Shown piece by piece: positions 34,938 through 45,802 of a stretch of 64,000 nt of DNA; the first letter of the stretch is position 1; each line of letters opens with the position of its first letter. Where the stretch lies: the NCBI GenBank assembly GCA_012064385.1, contig QRDG01001988.1, positions 186,001 to 250,000 of the forward strand, read 5' to 3'. Source of the DNA: Puccinellia tenuiflora. Its lineage: Eukaryota; Streptophyta; Magnoliopsida; Poales; Poaceae. The translations under genes were made by a program, and so were the position numbers. The notes beneath the pieces are model-generated. The model was not told the DNA's origin. It worked only from the letters and a program-made list of their open reading frames with translations, and made no database searches.

Positions 34938-36519
34938 CTAGCATCTAGAACTACATCTCGATGGGAGTAGCAGGTGCGATGATGTTGATGCCGTTGATGA
35001 TCCTTCCCAGCGTTCTGGGGGCGTATTAGGGGAAGGGTGTGCCGATGTCGACGCGGTGACACTGGGCCTGAGGTTCCTGAGTGTATCTAGTGAGGAAGCG
35101 AGGAGGGGCGCTAGAACTACGGAACGCGGTGGCTCGATCGGGAGTGAAAGCGAGTCCTCCTCTAAGCTGGTCAGAGTAAGAGGAAGGTGAGCTGGGTATG
35201 GAGGGATCTGACGAGAAGAGCTGGGTCCTGGTGCTCTCACTACCTCGGCTGCTGTCATGCCATTGCGAATCCTAGGTAGCTGAAGAAGAGTGTCATGCAG
35301 ATACTGGTCAGGCTGGGCATTCGGGTTACCCGAAAAATTCGGGTCGGGTAATTCGGGTAATACGAAATTCGGGTTTACAGAAACTACACCCGAAATTTGA
35401 CTGAAAATTTTGATACCCGACAATTCGGGCACCCGAAAATTTGGGTTCGGGTTCGGGTAATCCCGAATTGCCCAAAATCAGAAGATGGAGGAGGGCGGTG
35501 TTGCCGGCTTGCTGCGTTGGGGACGTCGGCCTCTCGTTGGTTGTGGCAGCACCGTTACCAGGTCAGGACGGCGGTGGACATGGTTGCGGCGGCGGTGGTT
35601 CACGCTGCATGTGCAAGGCGCGAGTGCGCGACCACGTGAGGTAGAACGCACGTGGCCTGGTAGCGCACGGTGGCCAGTCAGGGCGGCGTCGGGCGGCTGC
35701 GCGCAAGGTGTTCTATGGCGGCCGTATCGTTACTCGTTAGGATGGGGATTAGGATAAGGTATGCTGGTACGGGACAGGCTGGAGACTGGGAGTCTGGGAG
35801 TAGGTTTTACACTTTTACTGACTTGGGCCTTGGTGGTAACTGGAAATTGAGTTTGCTGGGATGTGCCTCGGCTAGATGACGGGATTTTTAATGGGCTGCA
35901 TATTTATTTCGGGCTATTCGGGCAGTTCGGGTACCGGGAACAGAAACCCAAAATTCCTGAAATAAATTCGGGTTTTCAAAACTGCTACCCGATGTAGTCC
36001 TCGGGTTTTTCGGGTTCGGGCTATTCGGGATCGGGTTCGGATTTTTCGGGTTCGGGATTCGGGTATCGGGTTTTATGCCCAGCCTGAGATACTGGTGGAG
36101 GTGAGAGGTGTACTGGAGTAGGGTGGTGAGTTCTGGAGAGGGATTCCACGGGGTGGGGAAAAGGATATCCCCATTGCTCAAATCCAACCTCGGGAGATGT
36201 ACATAGCGGGTGCACTTCTTCATGCGGGGATCGTGGGTGCGGAGGAGAATGATGGCATCTGCGGCGGCTTCCTGGATGGCTCGGGTCTCCTGGTGGTGGA
36301 CGCCGGAGGAGAGGGCGTACGTGTGTCCTTGGCCCACGGGCGAGGCACACAAGTAGACGGTGGCGACGAACTCAGGGTGATTCCCACCAGAACGGGAGGC
36401 GAGTACGCGGTATGTCGGGGAGGAGAGGTTGGGTAGAGGTGTGCCCAAATCTCAGGGAGGAATTGCGGCATGCCGGGAACGTTCAAGGAGGGGGTTTCTA
36501 TGGGCAGCTCAAACTTCAT
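34938..36519 (-). pseudogene. ORF upstream of gag, interrupted by a hAT MITE
   Basis: Starts at 36519 (MKFELPIETPSLN) near the primer binding site. A second frame (from 36448) carries the readable protein: ALSSGVHHQETRAIQEAAAD, AIILLRTHDPRMKKCTRYVH, LPRLDLSNGDI, then TSHLHQYL. Translation is cut at 36095 by a hAT element and resumes at 35307-34938 with HDTLLQLPRIRNG and a Ser/Pro-rich tail. A frameshift near 36440 is needed to join the start. The function of this retrotransposon ORF is not known to me; a similar segment survives in the LARD. Confidence 0.55.
35308..36087. mobile_element. hAT-type non-autonomous element (780 bp)
   Basis: Terminal inverted repeats TCAGGCTGGGCAT and ATGCCCAGCCTGA with a perfect 8-bp duplication GATACTGG (35300-35307, 36088-36095). 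Both subterminal regions are packed with CGGGT/ACCCG motifs (gggttcgggt, cgggtaattcggg), likely transposase binding repeats. The middle is GC-rich without a transposase. Confidence 0.93.
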
Positions 36520-36676
36520 CTGTACCAGAGGTAGAAGCCAAAAAAATGAGTTGCAGGGTTAGAAAAACACAAACAGATAGAGAAACAATTAAAAGCAAGC
36601 AAAGCAGCGTTCGCTATCTAAGGCTCCGTTTAGAACTAGGGTATCCTACAGGTAGTTAGGATCTGATACCAAGCTC

Positions 36677-39600
36677 TGTGGCACCCCGATCCGGAGACCG
36701 AGTTACCCCATATATCAGTCCCAGGAGCACTGATTATATGACAACTTGATAACAGAACATAACCACTTTATTAAGGAGTCGGGGAACCGACGATGGATTA
36801 CAAGGGTCTCATCACAAGGCTGCGCCCTAGCGCACACAACAGTTTGTACATTATTTATCGAACATGACTTCATCAGAGGGCGTCAGCGGATTGGCGGAAG
36901 CGTGCGACGAAGAGGGCCTAACTCCACGGGGCTCTGCCTGGATACCGGATCTAGTTCTCGTACAAGGGGTACTCAGCGACGGGGGTAGGAGGATCTGGCC
37001 ACATGAAAAGCCAGGTGAGTACATGGAATGTACTCGCAAGACATCAATCCACAATCAACCGTAACCAACGATCCTATATGGCATGGCATGTGCAAGTGCG
37101 AGTCCAAGCTTAACGGTTGGACTTAACTTACCTACTTACCTGTGACGAAAACCGTGGCTTATGAGAACGGGTCTCATTACCACACAACCATAATCCACCA
37201 CACTTAGGTTCTCAAGCTTGACCAACTCTGGTCCAACTCGAGGCTAAGCTTTTGACCAACTATGGTCTACGTTTCTGCTCATTCAACTTTGGCCAACTCC
37301 GGCCACTTAGCAAATTTATTTCTCCGTGTTCGACTGGACTGACTCTAGTGTGACTGGACCCAACACCGTTCCTTAGGGGGGAACAATACTAGATTCTTGA
37401 TTTGGCACTCTCGAGAGGTTGCAACTTTTATTCACACGTTGGGGTCTAAGCTTGTACAGCCGGTACCTTCCGCACAAACCTATTCCCCTGTAGCCGTCCA
37501 CTCTATCAAGACACTCCTTGTGTAACTACCCGACTTACCACTCGGGCTAAGTCTTATGACGAAGTGAATCCGGCACGTCCCCAACTCATGAGCAACGCCT
37601 AGCTCCGGAACCTTCACAAGACTAGCCCCGACCACAACTATGCAGTATCCGACTAGACTTGCCAAGTGGGTAGCATCAAAAGAGGCTCGGTAGGCTACTA
37701 AGCTATGGTCTGCCCATTTCAACGACGCATGGTTGTGCGGGTGTGTGTTTGGCGAGTGGCACTATAAGAATCAATCTAGTCGACGGAGGTGGTTATCTTT
37801 TTAGTCAATTTTTATTCTCAGCCATAAGACAGCAACAAACGTTAGTTCACAAGATATACATGAGCATAAATAATCACATAGCAGTTCCGCAAGGTAAAGT
37901 AAGGTCAACCGGGCGATGGTGGAGTTTCCTCCGACCAGTGACAGCCACAAGTTGAGTAAAGGTAAAATAACAAAATCAACCGGGCGAGGACGGAGATGTC
38001 TCCGACCAGTAGCAGCCACGGGTCGAGTAAGAAAATAAAATAAAACAATCGGTTAGCGTCAACCGGGCGATGGCGGAGATACCTCCGGCCAGTGACAGCC
38101 ACAGATCGACTACAAAGTTAGTGGAGGCGTCCACGCGATCCCGTTCCACCATTCCATTGACTGCGGCGGTTCCCCCAGTCCATCGTCGCCGGAATGGGGA
38201 GTGGTGCATGGTACCGTCCAATGCAACACCACAACTCTACGGAAAAGTAGCCGCTTCAATCCACTTGGGCAGGACCCAACGTGTATTTAGACGGGGTACC
38301 GGAACTCAACTCACGGAACATGAGTTTATCGTATTGCAGAAAATAAAAGTAGCATTGACGGCTCACATAAAATAATAGACATGAAATAAAGGTGACAACA
38401 ATAGATTGCATGAAATCATCAGCATGAAATAATAAGCATGGGGTGTGGTATGTGGGATGCAACTACCGCTCAAACAAGCAACAATAAGGCATCGATAACT
38501 TGGAACAGATGGTTGGGGGCTGATGGCTTGCCTTCTGGTGTGGGATCGACTTCTCCTTCAATAAAATGGTTGGAATCTATTAAAGAAATCAAAACTAGGC
38601 ATTAAAAACCCTCCAAAAGCTACTCAACAACTTCCAAAGCAAATGAACTTAAAATCCTTCAAAACCAGTGCCATTGGATAGAAAATTTCAAAACAAAGCT
38701 ACTGCAAAAGGTTTCATAATTTTATGAATTTTTTTGAGAGATATGTACCCTTTCAAAGTTAACCCTAAAATCTGCCCTTTTCAAAAACAGAAACAAATAA
38801 AGAAAAACATTTCAGAAAAGTTTAAAACTCTGATGACCGGGACCCACTGGTCAGTGGTTGCTGGGCCGAACCGGTACGCGCGGAAGAAGAAGAAAAAAAA
38901 AGAAAAGCAGAGGGCGGGAGGGGGGTCGCCGGCCCGGCGAACTCACCGGCGGCGTCTCCTGGCGGCTACGGTGATAGGGAGGGAGGGGAGAGGCTGGGGA
39001 GGTGAGGTGCCGGCCGTCGGCGTGCTCACGGGAGGCGGGGAGGCTTGGAGCAGCAGCGGCGTCGTTGACCGCGGCGGCCGAGATGCGGACGAGGACGGAG
39101 ACGACGATTCCGGCCAACAATCACCCGGGCGAGTGCGGCCTCGGGTTCATGGTGGTCTAGGGAGGCTAGGGGTGGAAGGAATTGGGAAGGAGGGGTCTTC
39201 ACAGTGGGGAATTTGCCGGAGGCCGAGCGGCGGTGGTGAGCTCGTCGTCGGAGCTCTGGTGCTTCCTAGGGGCTGATAACGGAGGGGGAGAGGGCTGAGG
39301 GGGAGAGTGAGGTGGTGCGGTGCTTGGAGGCAGCCGGGGGGCTCTTTTATAGCTTCCCGAGGTGGGGGTCCGGACGGATGCTCGTGGCGCGGTGGCGGGA
39401 CGAGGAGGCCGTGGCAGAGGGAGACGACGGGCTTTGCGTCGTCGGTGTAGCGTCCGGGCACCGCTGTCGACGGAGAATCCGCGGCAGTGGATAAGCACGG
39501 GCGGGGCTGTGCACTGGTGCGTGGTGGGGTGTCCCGGCCGCAGCGGCGAGACGACGACCATCTCGTCGATGGTGTAGCGGGCGGCGCGTCGCGGAGCGAG

Positions 39601-40509
39601 GAGAGCAGAGGCTGGATGACGGGATTCGCGGGGAGGGGGTAAGCACGAGCGGCAGTGCTGGTCACTGGTGAGGGGGGGCCAGGGCGGTGCTGTGCAAGCG
39701 GCGCGTCGTCACGCGGCCGACGGCGCACAGGGAGGGGGTGGCGGCGATGCTGGGTGGATGGGGTCTAGGAGGAGGTGGGGAAGGCAGGGGGCTCAAGGGA
39801 AGGCAGCGGGGAGGCCACCGGCGGCGACCACAAAGGGGCGGCGCCGTCGGGCACGGTCATGCCCATGTCCTGGCCATGCCGACATCGGCATCAAGATCGA
39901 TCTCTCAACCTGGGTCACAAAACTGGAATCTGCTCGCGTCACTCGGTGCAAAAATGAATTTCCAACAAGTTTGCAGAATAATTTTTTTTCAAATTCGAAA
40001 CCTTGGTTATATAAAATTTCATCGAACACATTCGGTCAAAAAGCAAAACCATGTTTTGGGGATTCAAATCAAATGGGATTGAGACCAAAATTTTCCCTGA
40101 GATAGGTAATGGTTATGAGCACCTATTTTGGGAGTTTTTATGAAAAGGAGAAATGATTTATGGGGTTTTTCAAAATAACCGAAATTTTTGGCAGAAACTT
40201 AGATAGGAAAAAAGATCAAATATTTTCTTAACAAGGTAACAAATATTTTTACATATTTGGGTTATACACTGGTTGGGGATACTCCCTGAATTATTGTAGA
40301 ATTTTTGAAGTCACCCTTGATATAGCTCCTTTGGAAGGCTAGGGTTTAGGCCCCTTTTGTATTAAAGAAAAGACAAATATTTTGTGAACCTTGAGGGTTT
40401 TGGAAATGTAGGAGAAAATAGGGGTGCCAAGATTAGAAGATCCAAATTCAAATCCAAATCTTGGTTTTGACAAGGAAATTTTTATAGGGCCAAAATTCGG
40501 GATGTGACA
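36677..40509 (-). repeat. 5' LTR of the 21-kb element (3833 bp)
   Basis: Adjoins the primer binding site (36662-36671). Nearly the same as 19430-23193 with small indels. Includes the triple repeat array at 37904-38114. GC-rich ORFs around 38900-39900 lie inside the LTR and recur in the other copy; they are not host genes. Confidence 0.88.
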
Positions 40510-40524
40510 CGCTCCAGCCCCCGC

Positions 40525-42680
40525 TGAAAGTGCATGGTTGCCCCCATGTGTGGTTTTGGTAATTAATGACAATCTCTATGGACTAATGTTTGTATTAAGC
40601 TACTTGTAGGTGTGTCCATTTGCAGTGCTTGATCTCCATTTGTTGGAATCAAGGCTAAGGGAAGAAGAGTATTTCTTGATCAAGGCTAAGTGCGAGTTGA
40701 TCAACACTCAAGTCCAAGTGAAGATATGCCGAAGAGGTGCTTCTCCCATATTGGTGTATGGGGGAGCAACATGTGAGTCTTCACCAAGCGAAGCGCAATC
40801 AAGAAAGGTGGTTCGTCTTGAGGAGATGAAGATCGTCATCATCGACCTCAAGTGGATTAAGCGCAAGGAAAAGGTATGATCTTGATAGGATTTCTATTTT
40901 ACCGGTCTCATGATGTTAGTTGAGAGACCGGGTTATAGGATAGATAGCCGTACTATCAAGAGGGGCTCTCGACCGAGTATCTTGATCGTATCGTTCGTGG
41001 AGAGCTCAAATCTTTGCATCCTTGCAATCATCTTTATTGGTTCTTATTTGGCTCTTATCGTGGTGTGTCCTTGGTGCTTGTCGTGCTCGTCATGACAAGG
41101 CCAAGTTCACCGAAAACGGATTTCGTATGTGTCCTCTATTGTGTTTTCGGTTTTTGGAGGTTTACCGGTTCGTCTTTTATAGAGAGGTTTTACCTTTCCC
41201 CATTTGGTTTTATCCTCCTTTGTTGGACTATGATGTTTTTCTGTATATTCTTGTAGAGCTCGTCGTTACGATTCTAATGAGCCCAAGATCATCGAAAACG
41301 GAGTCCGGATGCGAAAGTTATGCCCGTTTTCGTTTTGCACTTTCTGTAGTTTTTCAGAGGGGCGGAAGTTCCGGCCCCCGGAAGTTCCGGCCCATGTTTT
41401 CATCTGAGCAATTTTGGCTAAGTCCTTTCGGCGATTCTCTCTGGAGGGGTTCCGGAATTTTGCCCCGGAAGTTTCCTCGGAAATTTCCGGGGGTCCGGAA
41501 ATTCCGGTACTTGGTCCGGAAGTTCCGGTCCAGGAAATTTTGGCTAAGTCGTTTTCGCGTTTTCTCTCTGGAGGGGGTCCGGAACTTTGCCCCGGAAGTT
41601 CTCCCCGGAAATTTCCGGGGACCGGAAGTTCCGGCCCTTAACCCCGGAAGTTCCGGCCTCCCGTGGCTGTAACGGTCAGTTTTTGGAGGAGGCTATAAAT
41701 AGCCTCCTTCTTCCCCAAGAGGAGGCTGCCCACTTTTTCTCTCTCTCCCCCATTGTTTGACCTCGAAAAAGCTTGGGTTTCTCTAAATCCCTCCAATGAT
41801 TCTTTCCCATCTTTAGGGATTCAAGAGAGGAGATCTAGATCTACGTTTCCACCGAACAATCTCTCCTCTAAGTGAGGGGAACCTAGTGGATCTAGTTCTT
41901 GGAGTTCTTTTGTGGTTCTCCTCTTTGTTCTTCCTCTTAAATCCCTCCATAGCTTTAGTTACTTTGGTTGGATTTCAGAGTGAAGGACTTGACCACCTTG
42001 TGTGGTCTTGCCTTTTGCATTAGTTGCATCGGGTTGTGCTCTCCACGAAGATTCGTGGATTGAAGTTCGAAAAGCTTGTTACTCTTTGGTGCATTGTGTT
42101 CCCAATAGCTTGTACCTCTTGGGTGCATTGTGTACCCTAGACGGTTGGTGGTGCCGCGAAGACTTCGAGTTGTGAAGCTTCGGGCAAGGTTTGGGAGCCC
42201 CCGATTGAGTTGTGGGTGTGTGCCCCAAGATCGTTGTAAAGGCTCCGGATTCCGATAGTGGAAGGTGAACCTAACCCTTGGGGTGAGGTTCATCGGAGAA
42301 TAGGGTGAGGCCTTTTGTGGCGTCTTGAGTAGGCCTTTTGTGGCGAGCTCACACCCCTCCAACGAGACGTACTCCCTTAACAAGGAGGAACTCGGGAATA
42401 CATCCTCGTCTCCGCGTGCCTCGGTTATTTCTATACCCGAGCTCTTTACTTATGCAATTTACATTGTGATAGCCTTTGTGCTTGATGTCATATATATTGC
42501 TATCACCTTGTTGATATTTTGCTTAGCATAAGTTGTTGGTGCACATAGGTGAACCTAGTAATTAGGTTGTTGGCTTGTTAATTTAAACACCTAGTTTTAT
42601 GCCACAATTATCAAGCCTTAAACCGGAAAAGTTTTAATAGCCTATTCACCCCCCTCTAGGAGACATCGTTTGTTCTTTCA
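40525..42680 (+). mobile_element. Solo LTR of the copia-like family (2156 bp)
   Basis: Begins TGAAAGTGCATGG and ends GTTTGTTCTTTCA, flanked by a perfect CCCGC duplication (40520-40524, 42681-42685). With no internal domain this is a solo LTR, formed by recombination between two LTRs of one element. TATA box tataaata at 41694-41701. Same family as 7136-9247 but diverged in its palindromic array. Confidence 0.92.
41364..41656. repeat. Palindromic 13-mer array in the solo LTR
   Basis: Four exact copies of CCGGAAGTTCCGG plus variants (CCGGAAATTCCGG, CGGAAATTTCCGG) within about 290 bp, ending about 40 bp before the TATA box. The position is the same as in the LTR at 7136-9247, but the unit sequence differs. 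Confidence 0.85.
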
Positions 42681-44092
42681 CCCGCCCGCCCCACCGCGAA
42701 GCGCAAGCGCCTCGGAATCGTCGGCGGCGCTGCAGCCGCCCACGCAGGCGCCTCCGCCACCGCCCCGCTACCACCCCGCTCGCCGCGGCGAGGCCCAAGA
42801 AGCCGAGGGTGGGTGTGCAGAAGAAGAAGACGACGACCCCGACGCCTCCGCCCGCCTACCCCGCAGCCCCCGATGCTCCGGCCGACGGTGCCGCAAGGTA
42901 TGAATCGATGAATCCTCTTTTCAACTTTCAATTTTGACATTGCGCAACGTATGAATCCGCGGGCGTTGCACTAAAATTTGTAGTGCCCCCGAGTTCATTC
43001 GTCGACATGTTGAATGAGGCCGCGGTGAACGTTGACGAAGCCCCACTTGGTCACTTCGACTACAACGAGACCGAAGTGGCGGTCATGGTGGTGGTGACGA
43101 TGACGAGGAGGTGTATGTAACATCGCAAGGAATCAAGCGGACGAGGGCGGTGAACTACACCATTGTGGAAGATGAGGCATTGATCAAGGCTTGGGAGAGC
43201 ATCTCCCTCGATTCCATTCATGGCGCCGACCAAACCGGCAAGCGGTATTGGCAAAGGGTGGAAGACAAGTTCTTCCAATTGATGCCAAAGGACGGTACCA
43301 CGGTCCCACACATGCATCGATCACTACAAGGTCGTTGGGATGCGATCAAGATGGCGTGTAGTCGATGGAGTGGATGTTTGGAGCAAGTGCGCAATGCACC
43401 TCCAAGCGGCACTAATGAGGGAGATTGGGTGAGATGTCGTTTGCATTGCTTTCGTTTTGTTTGCGATATGTTTGCACATTGACATGGTTTCTTTTTTGTA
43501 GGACCGAATTGCAAGGGGTAGTTACGTTGAGATGCCGGCTTCGAAGAACAAGCCATTCATGTTCGACCATTGTTGAAAGTTGCTCAAGAATTGCGAGAAG
43601 TGGAAGTTGAGAGACCAAGAACAAAAAAAGGTGATGATAAAATTTGATGATGATGATGAAGATGAGGAAGGAGGAAGAAACAAGAAGAGGCCCGACGGCA
43701 CCAAGAAGGCCAAGGACAAGATAAAGACTCAAGCCGAGGCATCTAGTTTGAGAGAGAAGATAGAGCTCATGGTGAAATCCAATGAGACGATGGTGGCCAA
43801 GACAATTGAAGCAAAGATGATCTTAGCCGAGAAGAGAGCTCAAGAGAAGCAAGAAAGGTGGCAACAACTCCGGGAGGAAGGGCTACGCAAGGCGGCCATT
43901 GAAGAGATTCGTGCCAAAGCCGACGAGAACAAGTCCGTGGCCAAGCTCCTTGCCGAAGAGAACAAGATCATGATGATGGACCGCAATGTGATGGACGACA
44001 TGGCCAAAGAGTGGCACGACATTGCAAGGAAAGAGATCTTGGAGAGAAGGAAGCAAGCAATGGCAAGTGGTGGTGGTGGTGGCGGTGATTGA
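42681..44092 (+). pseudogene. Myb/SANT-like plus NAM-associated domain protein pseudogene (PIF-type ORF1)
   Basis: The rest of the gene begun at 19318. The first exon continues to about 42898, with a KKPRVGVQKKKTTTPTPPP-type basic linker in a shifted frame. Exon 2 is about 42980-43428 and holds a Myb/SANT-like region (YTIVEDEALIKAWESIS, TGKRYWQRVEDKF, RSLQGRWDAIK). Exon 3 is 43502-44092 and holds a charged, coiled-coil NAM-associated region (EKIELMVKSNETM, EIRAKADENKSVAK, MDDMAKEWHDIARKEI) ending in a Gly run. Defects: a frameshift near 43080 between EVA and GHGGG, a TGA at 43574-43576 where the family would be expected to have Trp, and the two LTR insertions. These ORFs are often mislabelled as glutathione S-transferase T3-like in plant databases. 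Confidence 0.75.
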
Positions 44093-44234
44093 TTTCCATG
44101 TGCGCATTTGGATGATGGTGATGCACGTTTTTTGGGCTTTTGGATGAGATTTTGGGGGCATGTGATTGAAAACTATGTTCAATCAAACTTATTTATGTCA
44201 AAATTGTGATGATTTTGACATATTTGTTTTTAGG

Positions 44235-44388
44235 TTTACGGGCTGAAACAGCCGCAGCAGAACAGAAACCGTAAAGCCGAGCGGTAAAACAGATTTGGCA
44301 GAATAGAAACCGTAAAACCGAGCGGTAAAACAGAAAACCGCTCGGCTTTACGGTGTCTGTTCTGCCACGGCTGTTTTCAGCCCGTAAA
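44235..44388. repeat. Imperfect inverted repeat near the Harbinger right end
   Basis: The left arm (tttacgggctgaaacagccg, then agcagaacagaaaccg and taaagccgag; 44235-44281) pairs with the right arm (ctcggctttacggtgtctgt, then tctgccacggctgttttcag and cccgtaaa; 44341-44388) around a loop of about 60 bases. The loop holds a direct repeat of ccgagcggtaaaacag. Confidence 0.75.
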
Positions 44389-44458
44389 ACGCGCAAAACA
44401 ACCAAAAACCACGTTTACGGTTCCGCGCTTTTCGGTCACCGATAGAGATGCTCTCCTT

Positions 44459-45124
44459 TTTAGACATTTCACCACGTTAACACAATCTGTTTGGATCAAA
44501 ATCGGCAATGCACGTGTATGTAAATGCAGCCTGTATGACTGTATCCCTTCTCGAACCGCCATGTGCTCAGCTTCAAAGGATTCCGTACACACCACCAGTG
44601 CCGGCGCCATTGTCACATGTGGAGACCGAACCGTCCACCCCACATCACCAGTTCACCACCCAGCCCGCCGGAGCCGGAGGCAGAGGCCACTCCTTTCTCC
44701 TATGCTCAGAAACCTTCCAAGGCTTCTTTCTCTTGGGCAACTCTTCATCAACAACCTCTTTGCCCTTCATTGATCTCGCGGCCATCCTTATGTTCCAGCT
44801 GCACAAGTGAGGATGCATAGCTAACAAGGAATTTCCTTGTAGCTTCAGTTGGACCGTGTCATTCACTCATTCCTCGTAGCCCAATTCCTCCATGTGATCA
44901 TCAGTACTCTCATCCGCTCATCCTCCGGTATTTTGACCAGGGTATCAAAATACGAATCATGCCCAATGTTCAAAATCTCCTTCTCAGCAGGTAAACTCCA
45001 GACTTCACGCAGAATCTCCCACTCGTCCATGCGACTGACTGTTATGGACGTTATAATAAACACCATGCTTGCCTCCTGTCATGTACGCCTCCAAACAAGG
45101 CACTACATTTGGACGGATTTATAA
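44459..45124 (-). pseudogene. RNase H-like pseudogene, 5' part
   Basis: Minus strand: EWEILREVWSLPAEKEILN, then VLMITWRNWATRNE, a basic Ser/Lys linker, GWVVNW...VDGSV (the first RNase H strand), then AEHMAVREGIQSYRLHL and LIQTDCVNVVKCLK. The last motif has the ETD/QTD acid typical of plant RVT_3 domains. Frames shift at least twice. The reading is interrupted at the Harbinger right end (44454) and resumes at 18997. Such a linker plus RNase H arrangement is common at the 3' end of plant LINE-type genes. The start is not defined. Confidence 0.6.
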
Positions 45125-45802
45125 GTCGCCCTGTACCACGTTCACCAGCCAGTCAAAATTTCCTCAATCCTCATACATACACTCTGCAACAGCGAACTGT
45201 ACAAAAAAAAAATCCTAATCTAAGTGGGCATGAATGAGTCCACCAAGCACAGAAGAAAACTAAGGTGGCCTAAGATTCTGAATTTTATTCACCTATTCTT
45301 TGGCTTGTTTCAGAATATACATACAAAATTGCGTAAACACACTCTAGTTCAAAAACCTGCTACTGCGGATCCCTGAGAGAAACCGAAATATCGAACATCT
45401 CCTACTCCTATCCGGCTTTCACAACATGGTGTTTTTCCCACCTGAGCTGTGCTATTGCACCCATACAGTGGATAAACTCCTGTTGAACAGGTTCGTGCAT
45501 GCGACATGGAAAAGCCAGGAGGATGGCCTAACCTTCAGCACCAACAAGACATGAGCCAATTCAGTAGGTACCTGAAAACAAGTTTACTTATTCATACAGT
45601 AAACACATGAGATTGATACACAGTATACCAACAAGGACACGAGAGATGTTATGAATTACCAAAGTGTATTTTGTACCCTAGCAGGATGCAAGATTCAGTA
45701 AGGGAACACATGTGTAATGCTCCACGAAACTGTGACAAGGATAAAGCCCCCGAGCTCTCATTTTGCGGGCGCTGGCAAGCACGGCCTTGAAATAGGAGCA
45801 TG
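45125..45802. other. 3' flank of the PPR gene
   Basis: Intergenic sequence including the PPR 3' untranslated region. I see no ORF with a domain, no RNA gene and no clear repeat. Confidence 0.5.

Larger units (their letters stand above)
19430..40509 (-). mobile_element. Ty3/gypsy-type LTR retrotransposon, gag only, carrying nested insertions
   Basis: LTRs at 19430-23193 and 36677-40509 start TGTGGCACCCC and end GGGATGTGACA. A perfect 5-bp duplication CGCTC (19425-19429, 40510-40514) marks the target inside the Harbinger ORF. The minus-strand primer binding site TGGTATCAGA (36671-36662) and the polypurine tract next to the left LTR (23194-23211 complement) set the orientation. The interior, about 3.5 kb after removing the nested LARD, encodes an upstream ORF and gag. 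The pol region is gone apart from a possible short protease remnant at 23460-23520. It therefore depends on outside enzymes. The gypsy assignment rests on the Gag domain. Confidence 0.9.
19000..44454 (+). mobile_element. PIF/Harbinger-like DNA transposon carrying a Myb/NAM-type ORF, with nested insertions
   Basis: Terminal inverted repeats: the left end reads AGAGCATCTCTAGCAGTGAC (19000 on) and continues CGAAAACGC; the complement of the right end (44454 downwards) reads AGAGCATCTCTATCGGTGAC and continues CGAAAAGCG. GAGCATCTC-type ends are shared with two other elements here (56793, 60961) that have TTA duplications. The left flank is TTA (18998-19000). The right flank is TCC, so the right TTA copy is either mutated or absent. 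Alternatively the 4-bp CCTT (18996-18999 and 44455-44458) is the duplication. Without the nested LTR elements the element is about 2.2 kb. It contains the ORF1-type gene but no transposase, so it is non-autonomous. Confidence 0.7.

Noticed and set aside
42955..42970. cgcgggcgttgca stretch resembling the Helitron 3' hairpin
   Set aside because: No CTRR end, no A/T boundary and no partner 5' end nearby; it lies in an intron of the Harbinger ORF.
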